From assembly GCA_030684395.1 (NCBI GenBank), contig JAUXTT010000014.1:62001-126000 (forward strand): a stretch of DNA of 64,000 nucleotides. The letters are read 5' to 3'. Positions within the stretch are counted from its first letter, which is position 1, and each line of letters begins with the position of its first letter. This DNA is from Bacteroidota bacterium (lineage in GTDB: Bacteria; Bacteroidota; Bacteroidia; B-17B0; Aurantibacillaceae). The position numbers and the translations under genes were made by a program. Shown one piece after another: positions 1-9,494 of this stretch. The notes under the pieces were generated by a model that was not told the DNA's origin, ran no database searches, and saw only the letters and a list, made by a program, of their open reading frames with translations.

Positions 1-1994
1 TTACCACCCTGACCGCTTTCGTCAGGTTTCAAACCTAGTATAAGGATCTTCCGCACAAAATTCAATATCTCTTTGGTTGAAGTAAGTCCCCTGCTCAGGA
101 GTGACTCATTTAACAATGAAATATTAAGCAAACTCATAAATGCACCCGGAATCCCATGTCCTGTACTATCAGCAACACATAAATAGAATTTACCATCCAC
201 ATAATTTGCCCAGTAAAAATCCCCACTCACCAAATCTTTTGGCTTGAAGAAAATAAAATGATCATTTAATCTTTCTTTAAACTCAGACCCGGAAGCCAGA
301 AATGAACTCTGTATGCGTTTTGCATAATTAATAGAATCCGTTATTTCCTTTTGGTGTTCCTCCACGATCCTTTTTTGGTTTTCCACCTCTAGTTTTTGTT
401 TTTCAATGATCTTATTTTGCTTTTGGCTCACTTTAAATCTGTTGAAAATAAAAACACCAAATACAACCAAAATAATTATCCCTCCGTAAAGCGCATAGTT
501 TTTGGTTTTTTCCTGGCTTATCTGCAATTGATGTATCCGTATCTGCTCATCCTTTAGTTCCTGCTCATGCAAGTTTTTAAGGCTATCTTCTGAAGCTTTT
601 TTCTCGTACTCAAATTTTATTTCATTTCGGGTTAAGGCTTTCGACTTTTCGATATTGAATATTGAGTCTTTGTAGATCATATAAGTTCTAAAGTGCTTTA
701 AAGCCAATAGTGGTTGCCCCTTTTTTTCATAAAGTTGGGATAACAGTTCCTCTGCTAACTCAATGTTTTCAAGTGATTCGATCTGATAAGCAATTTTCAA
801 AGATCTCTCACAGTTTGAGATTGCTTCATTTACCTTACCAAGGTTAGCTAAACAGTTAGCCATATTATAATACTGAACGGATTGTATTTCGAGCTGCTCA
901 TTCTTTACATAAATAGTTAATGCTTTTTGATGATAATAAATTGCTGAGTCCAGTTGCTTATTACTTTCAAAGAGTAAACCATAAGAAGCGTAAACATCTG
1001 CAATCCCAATTTCATCTTTTATCTCAACAAAAATCGTCAACGCATTTGCGAACTCCTCTTTTGCATGAGAAAAATCATTCATTCTAAAATAAATGTCGCC
1101 AATATTTGCGAGAGAGATTGCTATTCCCTGCTTGCTATTCATCTCTTTTTCAACTTTAAGAGATTTAACAGAATAATCAAGTGCTTTCTGATATTCTCCT
1201 TGCTTCTTAAATACTAACCCAATATTTGACAAAGCATTTGCAACACCCAATTTATACTTTGCTTCTTCCTGAATCTTTAATGATTCAAAATAATGTTTAA
1301 GTGCCAACGGATAATCACCATGAGAGAAGTGTATATTTCCAATGGCATTTAAGCAGGAAGCCATTCCCTTTTTATTATTTATTTTTTTCTCTTCGTTGAA
1401 AGACCTGTTTTGATATTCAATAGCCTCAATGAATTTCCCCAGCCTTTTGTAAGCAATTCCCATGTTGCCGTAACATGCGGCAAGTGATTTGGGGTTGTTT
1501 TCTTTCAAATAGTAAGAAACTGCCAATTGATTTTTATCAAGCGATTTTTGATATTCACCCAAATAAAGATAAACCGCAGCAATTCGTCCATTTGACAACG
1601 CTTCCTGTTTTTTATTATTTAAGGAAATAAATAGTTTGTTGGCCTTTTCAAAATAAGCCAATGCTTTGTCGTAAGAATCTTCATCTAAAAAATAATTTCC
1701 CAATTCAATGCAAATATCCCCGGTTTCGGAATTAAGCTCATTTTGCTCTGCCAGTTGCTCCAGGTTCAATAACTCCTTCAGAATTGAATCGCCCTTACCT
1801 TCATTAATTAGTTCCTGATATAACCCAAGTTTTATTGGAATCTGTTTTTTAAAACTTGGCTCTTTTTGTAATTCAGCTTTGAGTGAATCTGTTTTAGAGT
1901 TTTTTTGCGAAAAAAGATGCCCTTTACTTAGAAAAAGTAAGCACAGAAAAAACAACATTCTGAAACTAAAATATTTTCTCCTTCTCTTTTTCAC
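1..1994 (-). CDS. TPR-repeat sensor with SpoIIE/PP2C phosphatase domain (C-terminus outside window)
   Basis: The reading frame is open from a GTG at 1994 to the window edge, so the 3' end is missing. An upstream in-frame TAG lies 9 bases before the GTG. An ATG at 1958 is the alternative start, but only the GTG gives a basic n-region (KKRRRK) ahead of the hydrophobic signal segment ending near HLFSQ. The protein then shows about nine TPR units (residues ~60-360), a coiled coil, one membrane helix (ALYGGIIILVVFGVFIF), another coiled coil with the EITDSINYAKRIQ motif, and the start of a SpoIIE phosphatase domain (GDFYW; DSTGHGIPGAFMSLL). The family dephosphorylates serine/threonine in regulators such as anti-sigma antagonists. 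It is the first of three such proteins here (others at 4354 and 22379). The partner protein is not identifiable. Confidence 0.88.
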   Translation of the reverse strand, partial: MKKRRRKYFSFRMLFFLCLLFLSKGHLFSQKNSKTDSLKAELQKEPSFKKQIPIKLGLYQELINEGKGDSILKELLNLEQLAEQNELNSETGDICIELGNYFLDEDSYDKALAYFEKANKLFISLNNKKQEALSNGRIAAVYLYLGEYQKSLDKNQLAVSYYLKENNPKSLAACYGNMGIAYKRLGKFIEAIEYQNRSFNEEKKINNKKGMASCLNAIGNIHFSHGDYPLALKHYFESLKIQEEAKYKLGVANALSNIGLVFKKQGEYQKALDYSVKSLKVEKEMNSKQGIAISLANIGDIYFRMNDFSHAKEEFANALTIFVEIKDEIGIADVYASYGLLFESNKQLDSAIYYHQKALTIYVKNEQLEIQSVQYYNMANCLANLGKVNEAISNCERSLKIAYQIESLENIELAEELLSQLYEKKGQPLLALKHFRTYMIYKDSIFNIEKSKALTRNEIKFEYEKKASEDSLKNLHEQELKDEQIRIHQLQISQEKTKNYALYGGIIILVVFGVFIFNRFKVSQKQNKIIEKQKLEVENQKRIVEEHQKEITDSINYAKRIQSSFLASGSEFKERLNDHFIFFKPKDLVSGDFYWANYVDGKFYLCVADSTGHGIPGAFMSLLNISLLNESLLSRGLTSTKEILNFVRKILILGLKPDESGQGG

Positions 1995-2093
1995 TTTAAC
2001 TAACTATTTCGTTAAAGATACTGAAGAATTAGAAAGGGGCAAACTATCAATCAATATGTTCATGAAATTTTACTGAGAATTTCTTTGAAACGA

Positions 2094-4226
2094 TTACTTG
2101 CTGATAATGGTAAACTCTACTCTCCGGTTCTTAGCCTGTATCGCCTCTTCATTTCCGGTGAACAAAGGCTTGGAATACCCATATCCAACTGATGAGATAC
2201 GACCCGCAGAAATTCCTTTTCCTATCAGGTATTTTTTCACTTCAGCAGCCCTGTTATTAGATAATTCTTTATTGAACTTTTCCCCTGAAGTATTAATACT
2301 GGTATGACCGGCTATTTCAATTTTCACTGAAGGGTTTTCCTTTAACATGAGGTAAAGCATGTCAAGTTCGGGATAGGATTCAGGAAGGATATCAAATTTA
2401 TTGGCAACAAAGAACAAATTGTTCATCACAATGGTAGCTCCTTTTTTAATTGGTGACAAGTACATATCTGCAATGTGCTCTTTGTATGATTTTAAGTTAA
2501 TCGCATCAAAATTATAATGTTCAGAAATAAAATTTTCGCACTCCGCATTAAAAGAGTATTTTTTTCCCTGAACTAAAGCTAATTGAAACTGCCCCGTCTC
2601 CGGATCGGAATTGGCACGACCCAAGATCTTATCAGAACCCAATTCATAGTATGTGATAGTTGCTGACATTGGCATCTGATTTTCCTTATTGTAAACAATG
2701 CCTTGTACCAGAACAGTAGGAAAGGGCTTTGCAGATTCAGGTACTTTGATTTTGTATATATCCCATTCAGTAGCTTTATCGTACGAAATCAGATAAGCGT
2801 ATTCACCTGAAGCCGGAACCGAAAACTTAGCATCCGAATTAGCAGAATTAACTTTTGATCCTAAATTTTGAGGTGTTGACCAGTTTAACCATGTATCATC
2901 TAATCGGCGAGACATAAATATATCCTTCTTTCCATAGCCCGGATGGCCATCACTACTAAAATACAAGGTTTTCCCATCGGCAGCTATAAAGGCTGTGCTT
3001 TCTCCTCCAACTGTATTCAATGCTCTTCCAATATTTTTAGGTTCTGTCCATGTACTGTCACTTTGTAAAAAACAAACATAAAAATCAGAATCACCATAAG
3101 TATCGTCTCTTTGTATTGAACATATTAGTACTTTTCCGTCGGGACTAAGGCTAAAACCATAATAATCATCATCATTATAATAATTCTTTATCTCCATTTT
3201 TTTTGGTATAGTCCAGGTCTTTTCCTTTTTAAAACTAATAGACAGGCCTCCTTCTCCTTTGGGTTCGCCTAACTCAGTATAAATGTTACCTAAAAGAGCA
3301 GTGTTATTATCAGTACTTAAACAAACAAGTGAATTGAATCCTTTATTATTCCAGGGACGCCCAACATTTTTTGCTTCACCCCATGAACTATCAACAGGAT
3401 TAATCTTTGATCTCCAAATATCTGATTTTATCCCCTCTGTATTTTGCGGATCATCTTCTCTGGTAAAAAAAAGACTCTTTCCACTTGCCGATATAACCGG
3501 ACTTTTTTCATCGTATTTAGTTGTATTAACATTGGAACCCAGATTCACTCTTTCGCCAAATTTATCTGCATCAGCAATTAAATTGATTTTGCTGATATCT
3601 ACCGCAGGCAGTTTATCTTTTTCCTGTTTGATGCTAAAATAATCCACTTCAATTTTTGAATTTTTACGTACAAATAATCCAAACTTTTTTCCATAAATTT
3701 TTTGCGCATCCATAGTATGAACCTCTTCCCCATTAACATAGAAATACCATTTGTCGGACAAACACTTTACACTTAACATGTTTTTAGCAAATGGTGTAAC
3801 GTTTTTATCTTTTTTCCATTTCACGATCTCAATTAACGAATCGTTATCAAAGCGTGAAATACTCCAGTATCCTTCAAAAGAAAGGTAAAAGATGTGCATA
3901 TTCTTAATGTCTTTTGCACCTATGATTATTCCACAAAATGCTTTAAGATCACAATCTTTCGATGGTTTTACCGATGTGAAAATTTGAAAATCCTTACGGA
4001 GGTTTATGTCTTTGAATTTCGGATAAAAATAACGGCTGCCTTTTTCAGCTTTAGTTTCCAAATAATAATGCCCGTCCTTAATTTCCGCTTTATAATCTTC
4101 CTTATCACCTATACTCCAAACATCATCGTCCTTATCAAATTCAGTCTTGTACACATATTCATCGTTTTGTGCAAATATCAAATTGAAGCTAACCATTAAA
4201 AAAAATATTAAAGCTGATTTTTTCAT
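2094..4226 (-). CDS. OmpA-family outer-membrane protein with PD40 propeller repeats
   Basis: 710 residues. A signal peptide (MKKSALIFFLMVSFNLIFAQ) is followed by a concanavalin/LamG-like region (~20-205), WD40-like PD40 repeats (~225-550; segments such as SPVISASGKSLFFTR, SPDGKVLICS, AADGKTLYFSSDGHPGYGKKD), a short CNA-B/carboxypeptidase-regulatory-like domain (~555-620) and a C-terminal OmpA domain. In the latter, IAGHTS plus the NRAAEVKKYLIGKGI segment matches peptidoglycan-binding OmpA folds. Such proteins sit in the periplasm or outer membrane and tie it to the cell wall; relatives accompany gliding/T9SS machinery. It lies between two TPR-SpoIIE genes on the same strand, with 127 bases to the upstream gene, so it may have its own promoter. 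The domain order is common in Bacteroidota; the exact role is unknown. Confidence 0.9.
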   Translation of the reverse strand: MKKSALIFFLMVSFNLIFAQNDEYVYKTEFDKDDDVWSIGDKEDYKAEIKDGHYYLETKAEKGSRYFYPKFKDINLRKDFQIFTSVKPSKDCDLKAFCGIIIGAKDIKNMHIFYLSFEGYWSISRFDNDSLIEIVKWKKDKNVTPFAKNMLSVKCLSDKWYFYVNGEEVHTMDAQKIYGKKFGLFVRKNSKIEVDYFSIKQEKDKLPAVDISKINLIADADKFGERVNLGSNVNTTKYDEKSPVISASGKSLFFTREDDPQNTEGIKSDIWRSKINPVDSSWGEAKNVGRPWNNKGFNSLVCLSTDNNTALLGNIYTELGEPKGEGGLSISFKKEKTWTIPKKMEIKNYYNDDDYYGFSLSPDGKVLICSIQRDDTYGDSDFYVCFLQSDSTWTEPKNIGRALNTVGGESTAFIAADGKTLYFSSDGHPGYGKKDIFMSRRLDDTWLNWSTPQNLGSKVNSANSDAKFSVPASGEYAYLISYDKATEWDIYKIKVPESAKPFPTVLVQGIVYNKENQMPMSATITYYELGSDKILGRANSDPETGQFQLALVQGKKYSFNAECENFISEHYNFDAINLKSYKEHIADMYLSPIKKGATIVMNNLFFVANKFDILPESYPELDMLYLMLKENPSVKIEIAGHTSINTSGEKFNKELSNNRAAEVKKYLIGKGISAGRISSVGYGYSKPLFTGNEEAIQAKNRRVEFTIISK

Positions 4227-4298
4227 AAGATCATATCTTTTTATAACAAAAAACTATTTCATCCATAACGCACTATTTATACCGACCAAACACCTACC

Positions 4299-4327
4299 CG
4301 AATGAACATTCGTTCCGATCCGGAACG
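4299..4327. repeat. Two back-to-back perfect hairpins in a GC-rich patch
   Basis: CGAATG-AA-CATTCG (4299-4312) runs directly into CGTTCCG-ATC-CGGAACG (4311-4327), followed by GGGCGGGCAGG. The patch is much richer in GC than its surroundings and lies between two minus-strand genes, just downstream of the gene ending at 4354. There is no U-run, so it is not a standard intrinsic terminator. It could be a dispersed repeat or an RNA-stabilising structure. Confidence 0.5.
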
Positions 4328-4353
4328 GGCGGGCAGGATCGTGACTTTACAAT

Positions 4354-6678
4354 TTACATGCGAATGCCTATTATGCAAACGTCATCCACCTGTTCAAGTT
4401 CTCCCCTCCAATCCTCAAATTTTTCATTCAACACAACTGATTGCTTATCAAAAGGGAAATTGCAAATTGACAAGATCAACTCATTTAGCGGTTTATACTT
4501 GAACTTTTTCCCTTTTAGTCCACCAAACTGATCAGCATATCCATCAGTGTATAAATACAAAGTGTCGCCTGTTTTAATATTAACCGTAAATAATTGAAAA
4601 CCCTCTTGCCTTTCACCTTGCCCAACAGGCATTCTATCCGCACCCAATTCCTGAATAACTCCTCCAGATATTAATATAGGAGCATTATTAGCCGCAGCGT
4701 ACGTTATTTCTTTAGTATCTTCATTAATACGCAGTAATATTCCATCAAAACCATCTTTTTGCCCATCCTTACTTATACTGGTGATTAATCTTTTGCGAAC
4801 AAAATTCAAAATTAAATTAGGCTCTAAAATATCCTTTTCATTAATTGCCTCATTCAAAAAGTTAATATTCAATAAACTCATAAAAGCTCCCGGAACTCCA
4901 TGGCCTGTACTATCACAAGCGGCAAGATAAAAATTGTTTCCATGCTTGGCTGCCCAATAAAAATCACCGCTTACAATATCCTTCGGTTTAAATAAAATAA
5001 AATTTTCTTTAATATGTTCATCAACAAATCCTTTATGTGCTAAAAGTGTATTTTGAATTCGTTTTGCATAATGAATTGAATCAAGAATTTCTTTTTGCTT
5101 TTCTTCAAGAAGTTCCTTCTGGTGGTGTATTTGAACACTCTTTTCTTCAACCTGCTCTTTTTGTTTTGAGATGATCCTATTTGCCTGCCTTTGTTTTTTC
5201 AGGCTTTTGAAAATAAAGAATGCAAAACCCAGGGCTAATAAAAACCCGGTTATTATAAAATAAAACACAATTTTTTGTTGTTTTATGTGCGACTGATTAT
5301 TTTGTATTTCGAGCTCCTGAATTTCTCTTTTTTGGTTCAGCAAAGAGATTTTCTTTTGATTATTTTCGATTTCAAAAGCGTTTTTTTCGTTTTGTATTGA
5401 GGAAAGTTCATTTTCCTTATTTAACAACTCGATTTCCTTTGCCTTACTTATTCCTTCCAATTCAGTTTCGCGAAGAAGTAAAGCATTTAACCTTGATTCC
5501 TTTGTTAACAATTCAATTTCTCTTTTCTTTTTGTCCGTGTCATATTTTGTTTCCATCTCACTCACATTCTTCTGATAGTTTTCGTTTGAAAGGGTGTCTT
5601 TCAAGTCGGAGTATTTTCTCTCATAATAATAAGCTTTTTCAAAATCGTTCTTATTTGAATATGCTTTTGCCAGGTTTTGATAACATACGCTAATTCTTTT
5701 CTTTATTGAAAGTGATTTAGCAATATCCAGCGCTTCCAGAAAATAGAAGATGGCACTATCAGGCTGACTCATATTTAGAAAAATATTTCCCTTTTCAGTT
5801 TTTGAAACCGCGACCCCTTGTTTATCCCCAATTTCAGTTTTAATTTTCAATGACTCGTTTATATATTGCAAAGCCTGCTTATATTCCTTTTTAGCAAGAT
5901 AATAGCTTGCAATATTATTTAATGAAATGGCGATGCCCGATTTATCCCCTAGTTTTTTTCTATAATGTAAAGCCAAAGTGTCGTACTGAAACGATTTTTC
6001 AATATCATTCAGATCAAAATAAATATTTGCTAAATTTGAATAAGTCAGCGCAAGAGATTCAGGGTTTTTAATCTCTTCTGCTATATCCTTTGCCTGAATA
6101 TAATATTTTTTTGCGCTAACAATGTCTGATTGCATTACATGCAAATTAGCCAGGTTATTCAATGTATTAACTATACCTTTTTTATCGTTTAACTCCTCTT
6201 TTATTTTCAGAGACTTTAAGTAGTTTTCCACTGCATGTGCGTAATCTCCTTTGTCTCTGTATAAGCTGGCCATATTGTTTAATGTTAAAGCCAAGCCATG
6301 TTGATTATTGTTTTGCGAATAAATATCCAGTGCTTCTTTATAGTATTTCTCACTTTCATTAAAATTACCCGACGAATACTCTAATGTACCCAGCAAGCTT
6401 TTGTTTTTTGCAACCCATTTCTTATCAGGGTATATAGCAGAAAGTTTAAGAGACTTGTTCAAAAGGGCCTTAGCCTCGTTTGGTTTTTTTTTCAGAATTT
6501 TCGAGCTTTCAGAGAATAAAAAAAGTAACTGGTTTGTGTCCTTTTTTTCAGAAATAGCTTTATTATATATTGAATCTACATAATTACCTGAAGGTTTTTG
6601 AGCATTCACTTTTACTCCTTGTGTTAATATACAAAGTGTAAAAAGCAGAGCAATAGACCTATTAATTAAAATTTTCAT
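4354..6678 (-). CDS. TPR-repeat sensor with SpoIIE/PP2C phosphatase domain
   Basis: 774 residues. A signal peptide or N-terminal anchor (1-26, ends VNAQ) precedes TPR repeats (~60-360; repeated LNNMASLY / LNNLANLH units), a long coiled coil (~370-470) and one membrane helix (KIVFYFIITGFLLALGFAFF, ~475-495). A second coiled coil with ILDSIHYAKRIQNTLLA leads into a SpoIIE domain (~575-774). Metal-binding and active-site motifs are intact: GDFYWAAKHG, CDSTGHGVPGAFMSLL, LYTDGYADQFGG and the terminal VDDVCIIGIRM. The layout predicts a periplasmic TPR sensor coupled to a cytoplasmic serine/threonine phosphatase. It is a paralogue of the genes at 1-1994 and 22379-24364. No kinase or anti-sigma factor partner is encoded nearby, so the target is unknown. 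Confidence 0.9.
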   Translation of the reverse strand: MKILINRSIALLFTLCILTQGVKVNAQKPSGNYVDSIYNKAISEKKDTNQLLFLFSESSKILKKKPNEAKALLNKSLKLSAIYPDKKWVAKNKSLLGTLEYSSGNFNESEKYYKEALDIYSQNNNQHGLALTLNNMASLYRDKGDYAHAVENYLKSLKIKEELNDKKGIVNTLNNLANLHVMQSDIVSAKKYYIQAKDIAEEIKNPESLALTYSNLANIYFDLNDIEKSFQYDTLALHYRKKLGDKSGIAISLNNIASYYLAKKEYKQALQYINESLKIKTEIGDKQGVAVSKTEKGNIFLNMSQPDSAIFYFLEALDIAKSLSIKKRISVCYQNLAKAYSNKNDFEKAYYYERKYSDLKDTLSNENYQKNVSEMETKYDTDKKKREIELLTKESRLNALLLRETELEGISKAKEIELLNKENELSSIQNEKNAFEIENNQKKISLLNQKREIQELEIQNNQSHIKQQKIVFYFIITGFLLALGFAFFIFKSLKKQRQANRIISKQKEQVEEKSVQIHHQKELLEEKQKEILDSIHYAKRIQNTLLAHKGFVDEHIKENFILFKPKDIVSGDFYWAAKHGNNFYLAACDSTGHGVPGAFMSLLNINFLNEAINEKDILEPNLILNFVRKRLITSISKDGQKDGFDGILLRINEDTKEITYAAANNAPILISGGVIQELGADRMPVGQGERQEGFQLFTVNIKTGDTLYLYTDGYADQFGGLKGKKFKYKPLNELILSICNFPFDKQSVVLNEKFEDWRGELEQVDDVCIIGIRM

Positions 6679-6694
6679 TTAAATTAATTACAAA

Positions 6695-6720
6695 TAAAAA
6701 AGGAATGCCGAAACATTCCT
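6695..6720 (-). terminator. Intrinsic terminator after paaZ
   Basis: On the minus strand the arms AGGAATG / CATTCCT (6-base loop) are followed by TTTTTT. It lies 19 bases past the PaaZ stop codon and separates it from the TPR-SpoIIE gene downstream. Confidence 0.75.
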
Positions 6721-6738
6721 CTTGTTTTATCATTAAAT

Positions 6739-8841
6739 TTAATCCTGATTTTTCTTTTTCACCATTGTCAAAATAGTTGCAATCCCAACCGTTTGCCCGG
6801 CCTGATCAACTGCGTCGTACTTTTCAAGGATATTCATTGCGCTTGCATCGTAAATATCAACTACCCATTTTACTATCCCTACCTTAACCTCTTCGCCATT
6901 TGCCGCTGTTAAAGGCTTATCATTTTCTACTTTTTCTTTGCAGGTAAATCTCACTCCAATAGTCATTCCGGGGTAGATAGGACGTGTAAAACGACATTCA
7001 TCAATTCCGTAGTTCAGTAGTACAGGTCCTTTTGCAGGATCAACAAACAAGCCAGCTGCTTTTGATAAAATAAAATATCCGTGTGCAACTGTGCGCTTAA
7101 AAATAGTTCCATCCAAACTCTCAGGTTGCAAATGCGCATAGAACTTATCTCCGCTGATATTTGCAAAATTAACTATATCATCTTCAGTAACAGTATGCAT
7201 TGGAGTAATAGTAGTTTCACCTACTTCAAGATCTTCAAAATGCTGACGGAAAGGATGTACATCTTTAATGATCTGTTTAGCCCCAACCTGATAATTATTT
7301 AAGATAGCTGTTATGGTTGTTGGAGAACCCTGAATAGCAGTGCGCTGTAAGTAATGAAACACTCCACGTTTTCCGCCCATCTCTTCTCCTCCACCCGCTC
7401 TTCCAGGGCCACCGTGTACCAACATTGGCATTGGTGAACCATGACCAGTACTTTCTTTAGCACACTCTGCATTTAAGACTAAAATACGTCCATGCATACA
7501 AGCTGCTCCAATTGTGTACATACGTGCAATACGATCGTCGGCAGTTATGATTGAACTAACTAAGGAGCCTTTACCCATTTTACTTAACTCAATTGCTTCA
7601 TCAATAGTTTTGTATGGCATAATGGTACTTACCGGGCCAAATGCTTCTATGTTATGACAAGCTGTATTTGTAAATGGTTTTTCGTTTAAGAAAATAATTG
7701 GTGGCATAAAAGCACCTTTGTGTTTATCAGCTCCTTTTACTTCAAACTTTTCGAAATCACCAATGATGATTTTTTGTGTTTTAGAAAGTAACTCTACTTT
7801 TTCTTTTACTTCAATTAATTGCGCAGCACCTGCCAAAGATCCCATGCGAACTCCCTCTACATTCGGATCACCAATAATGGTTTGCGCCAGTCTTTTTCCT
7901 AAAGCAATCTGCACATCCTCTACCATATTTTCAGGAACAATGATCCTGCGAATGGCGGTACATTTTTGTCCTGCTTTGGTAGTAATTTCTCGTGAAACCT
8001 CTTTTATAAAAATATCGAACTCAGGTTTGTCGGTTGTTACATCTGTTCCCAAAACACAACAGTTCAGTGAATCAGCTTCCATATTAAAATGAACACTTTC
8101 TTCTAATAAACGTGGATGTGCCTTCAACATCTTACCGGTAGACGCAGAACCTGTAAAGGTCACAACATCCTGATTCATTACATGGTCCAATATTCCATTT
8201 GCACTTCCAACAATTAATTGCAAAGCACCTTCAGGTAATATTCCGCTTGCTATGATTTCTTTTACAACAACTTCCGTTAAGTAAGAAGTAACCGTTGCAG
8301 GCTTCACAATTGCGGGAACACCTGCTAACCAATTCACTGCTACTTTCTCCAGCATTCCCCAAACCGGAAAGTTAAATGCGTTGATATGAATAGCAACTCC
8401 TTCTTTTGGAACACAAATGTGATGGCCAATAAAAGTGTTGTTTTTACTTAAACGAGCTACATCACCTTCATAACAAAATGTTTCGTTTGGAAACTGGCGG
8501 CGCAACGAAGCGTAAGAAAATAAATTTCCGATACCACCTTCAATATCTACCCAACTGTCGATACGGGTTGCACCTGTAGCCCAACTTACTTTATAGAAAT
8601 CTTCCTTTTTACTTAGCAAATGTGTTGCTAATGCTTTTAACATTAAGCCACGTTCCTGAAAAGTCATTTTACGAAGTTTTGGTCCGCCAACAGTTCTGGC
8701 GTAATCACACATTTTCGCAAAATCTAAACCTTTACTGCTTGTATTGGCAAAAACTTCTCCGGTTATTGCGTTAAATAATTCTTGTCCTTTGTCTGCGCCT
8801 GCAATCCATTGTCCGCAAGCATAATTATGAAGAGTCTGCAT
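6739..8841 (-). CDS. paaZ: Bifunctional PaaZ: aldehyde dehydrogenase / oxepin-CoA hydrolase
   Basis: 700 residues from the ATG at 8841; the frame continues to 8889, but those 16 residues (MFKLNTLSIF...) are unlike the family, whose members start near MQTLHNYACGQW. The N-terminal ~520 residues are an NAD(P)-dependent aldehyde dehydrogenase with the general-base glutamate in FNMEADSLNCC and the nucleophilic cysteine in AGQKCTAIRR. The C-terminal ~150 residues are a MaoC/(R)-hydratase fold with the catalytic Asp/His in ISGDKFYAH. In the phenylacetyl-CoA pathway PaaZ opens the oxepin-CoA ring and oxidises the resulting semialdehyde to 3-oxo-5,6-dehydrosuberyl-CoA. Both active sites look intact. 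No other paa gene lies in the window, so the rest of the pathway must be elsewhere or this copy serves related ring-cleavage chemistry. Confidence 0.95.
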   Translation of the reverse strand: MQTLHNYACGQWIAGADKGQELFNAITGEVFANTSSKGLDFAKMCDYARTVGGPKLRKMTFQERGLMLKALATHLLSKKEDFYKVSWATGATRIDSWVDIEGGIGNLFSYASLRRQFPNETFCYEGDVARLSKNNTFIGHHICVPKEGVAIHINAFNFPVWGMLEKVAVNWLAGVPAIVKPATVTSYLTEVVVKEIIASGILPEGALQLIVGSANGILDHVMNQDVVTFTGSASTGKMLKAHPRLLEESVHFNMEADSLNCCVLGTDVTTDKPEFDIFIKEVSREITTKAGQKCTAIRRIIVPENMVEDVQIALGKRLAQTIIGDPNVEGVRMGSLAGAAQLIEVKEKVELLSKTQKIIIGDFEKFEVKGADKHKGAFMPPIIFLNEKPFTNTACHNIEAFGPVSTIMPYKTIDEAIELSKMGKGSLVSSIITADDRIARMYTIGAACMHGRILVLNAECAKESTGHGSPMPMLVHGGPGRAGGGEEMGGKRGVFHYLQRTAIQGSPTTITAILNNYQVGAKQIIKDVHPFRQHFEDLEVGETTITPMHTVTEDDIVNFANISGDKFYAHLQPESLDGTIFKRTVAHGYFILSKAAGLFVDPAKGPVLLNYGIDECRFTRPIYPGMTIGVRFTCKEKVENDKPLTAANGEEVKVGIVKWVVDIYDASAMNILEKYDAVDQAGQTVGIATILTMVKKKNQD

Positions 8842-8964
8842 ATCTTTAAAAATAAGGCTAAATATACTCAAAGTGTTTAATTTGAACAACGCAATTTATC
8901 ATTCAAGAGCTTTGGAACGAAAAATAAATTATTGACCAAAAAAGCCTATTTCTTATCATTTTAT

Positions 8965-8972
8965 TTATATTT
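8965..8972 (+). promoter_or_regulatory. Bacteroidota -7 box (TATATTTG)
   Basis: TATATTTG matches the TAnnTTTG consensus of the primary sigma factor in Bacteroidota and lies 18 bases before the start codon of the P460-like lipoprotein. A convincing -33 element is not visible. Confidence 0.55.
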
Positions 8973-8990
8973 GTTTAGAAACTCTATTTT

Positions 8991-9482
8991 ATGAAGTATT
9001 TTGTTGTTTTACTATTGGCTCTTTGTGTTGGATTTTATGCTTGTACAAAGGATGTAGGTATATTACCACAGGCTCCGCCACTAACGGACTCTTTACTGTT
9101 TACTTACGTGAAAGATTCGGCCAATCAAACTCCTTACCTTAGTACTACCAGCCAGTCAACCTTTACATCTGATGCGGCACACGGAAGTAAACTTTATAAA
9201 TTAATGGTAAATACCAAAGCAAGAAACTCAATGACTGACGGAGGTAAATTACCAGTGAATGGGAGTTTTCCTGATTCATCTTTAATGGTAAAAAAACTTT
9301 ACAACACTTCCAATCAGGTTGATTTTTACGCTGTAATGTATAAAAAAGACGGAGCCTGGAAATGGGCCGAATTTAATGCAAGTGGAACGGTGGTAAAAAG
9401 TATCAATTCAAATTCAGATAATTGTATTAGCTGTCACGCCTCTGACAGAGATCGCGTTAATACTTTCGTGGTACATCCGTAA
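8991..9482 (+). CDS. Cytochrome P460-like lipoprotein with one haem c site
   Basis: 163 residues. The lipobox GFYAC places the lipidated cysteine at residue 18, so the protein should be anchored to a membrane facing the periplasm. A single CxxCH haem-attachment motif (CISCH, residues 145-149) sits close to the C-terminus, followed by a DRDRVNTF segment. That layout, with the W-x-W-x-x-F block upstream (GAWKWAEF), matches the cytochrome P460/c'-beta group. Well-known members handle hydroxylamine or nitric oxide, but many Bacteroidota copies are uncharacterised. The gene stands alone between the divergent paaZ and a convergent regulator gene, with a TATATTTG box upstream. Family assignment rests on motif position rather than alignment. 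Confidence 0.75.
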   Translation: MKYFVVLLLALCVGFYACTKDVGILPQAPPLTDSLLFTYVKDSANQTPYLSTTSQSTFTSDAAHGSKLYKLMVNTKARNSMTDGGKLPVNGSFPDSSLMVKKLYNTSNQVDFYAVMYKKDGAWKWAEFNASGTVVKSINSNSDNCISCHASDRDRVNTFVVHP

Positions 9483-9494
9483 TACTAATTTCGT

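Noticed and set aside
4302-4502. 66-residue plus-strand open frame
   Set aside because: Antisense to the TPR-SpoIIE gene and the GC-rich hairpins; no start context.
8842-8889. Longer PaaZ start giving 716 residues
   Set aside because: The extra 16 residues are unlike any family member and the ATG at 8841 is at the expected position.
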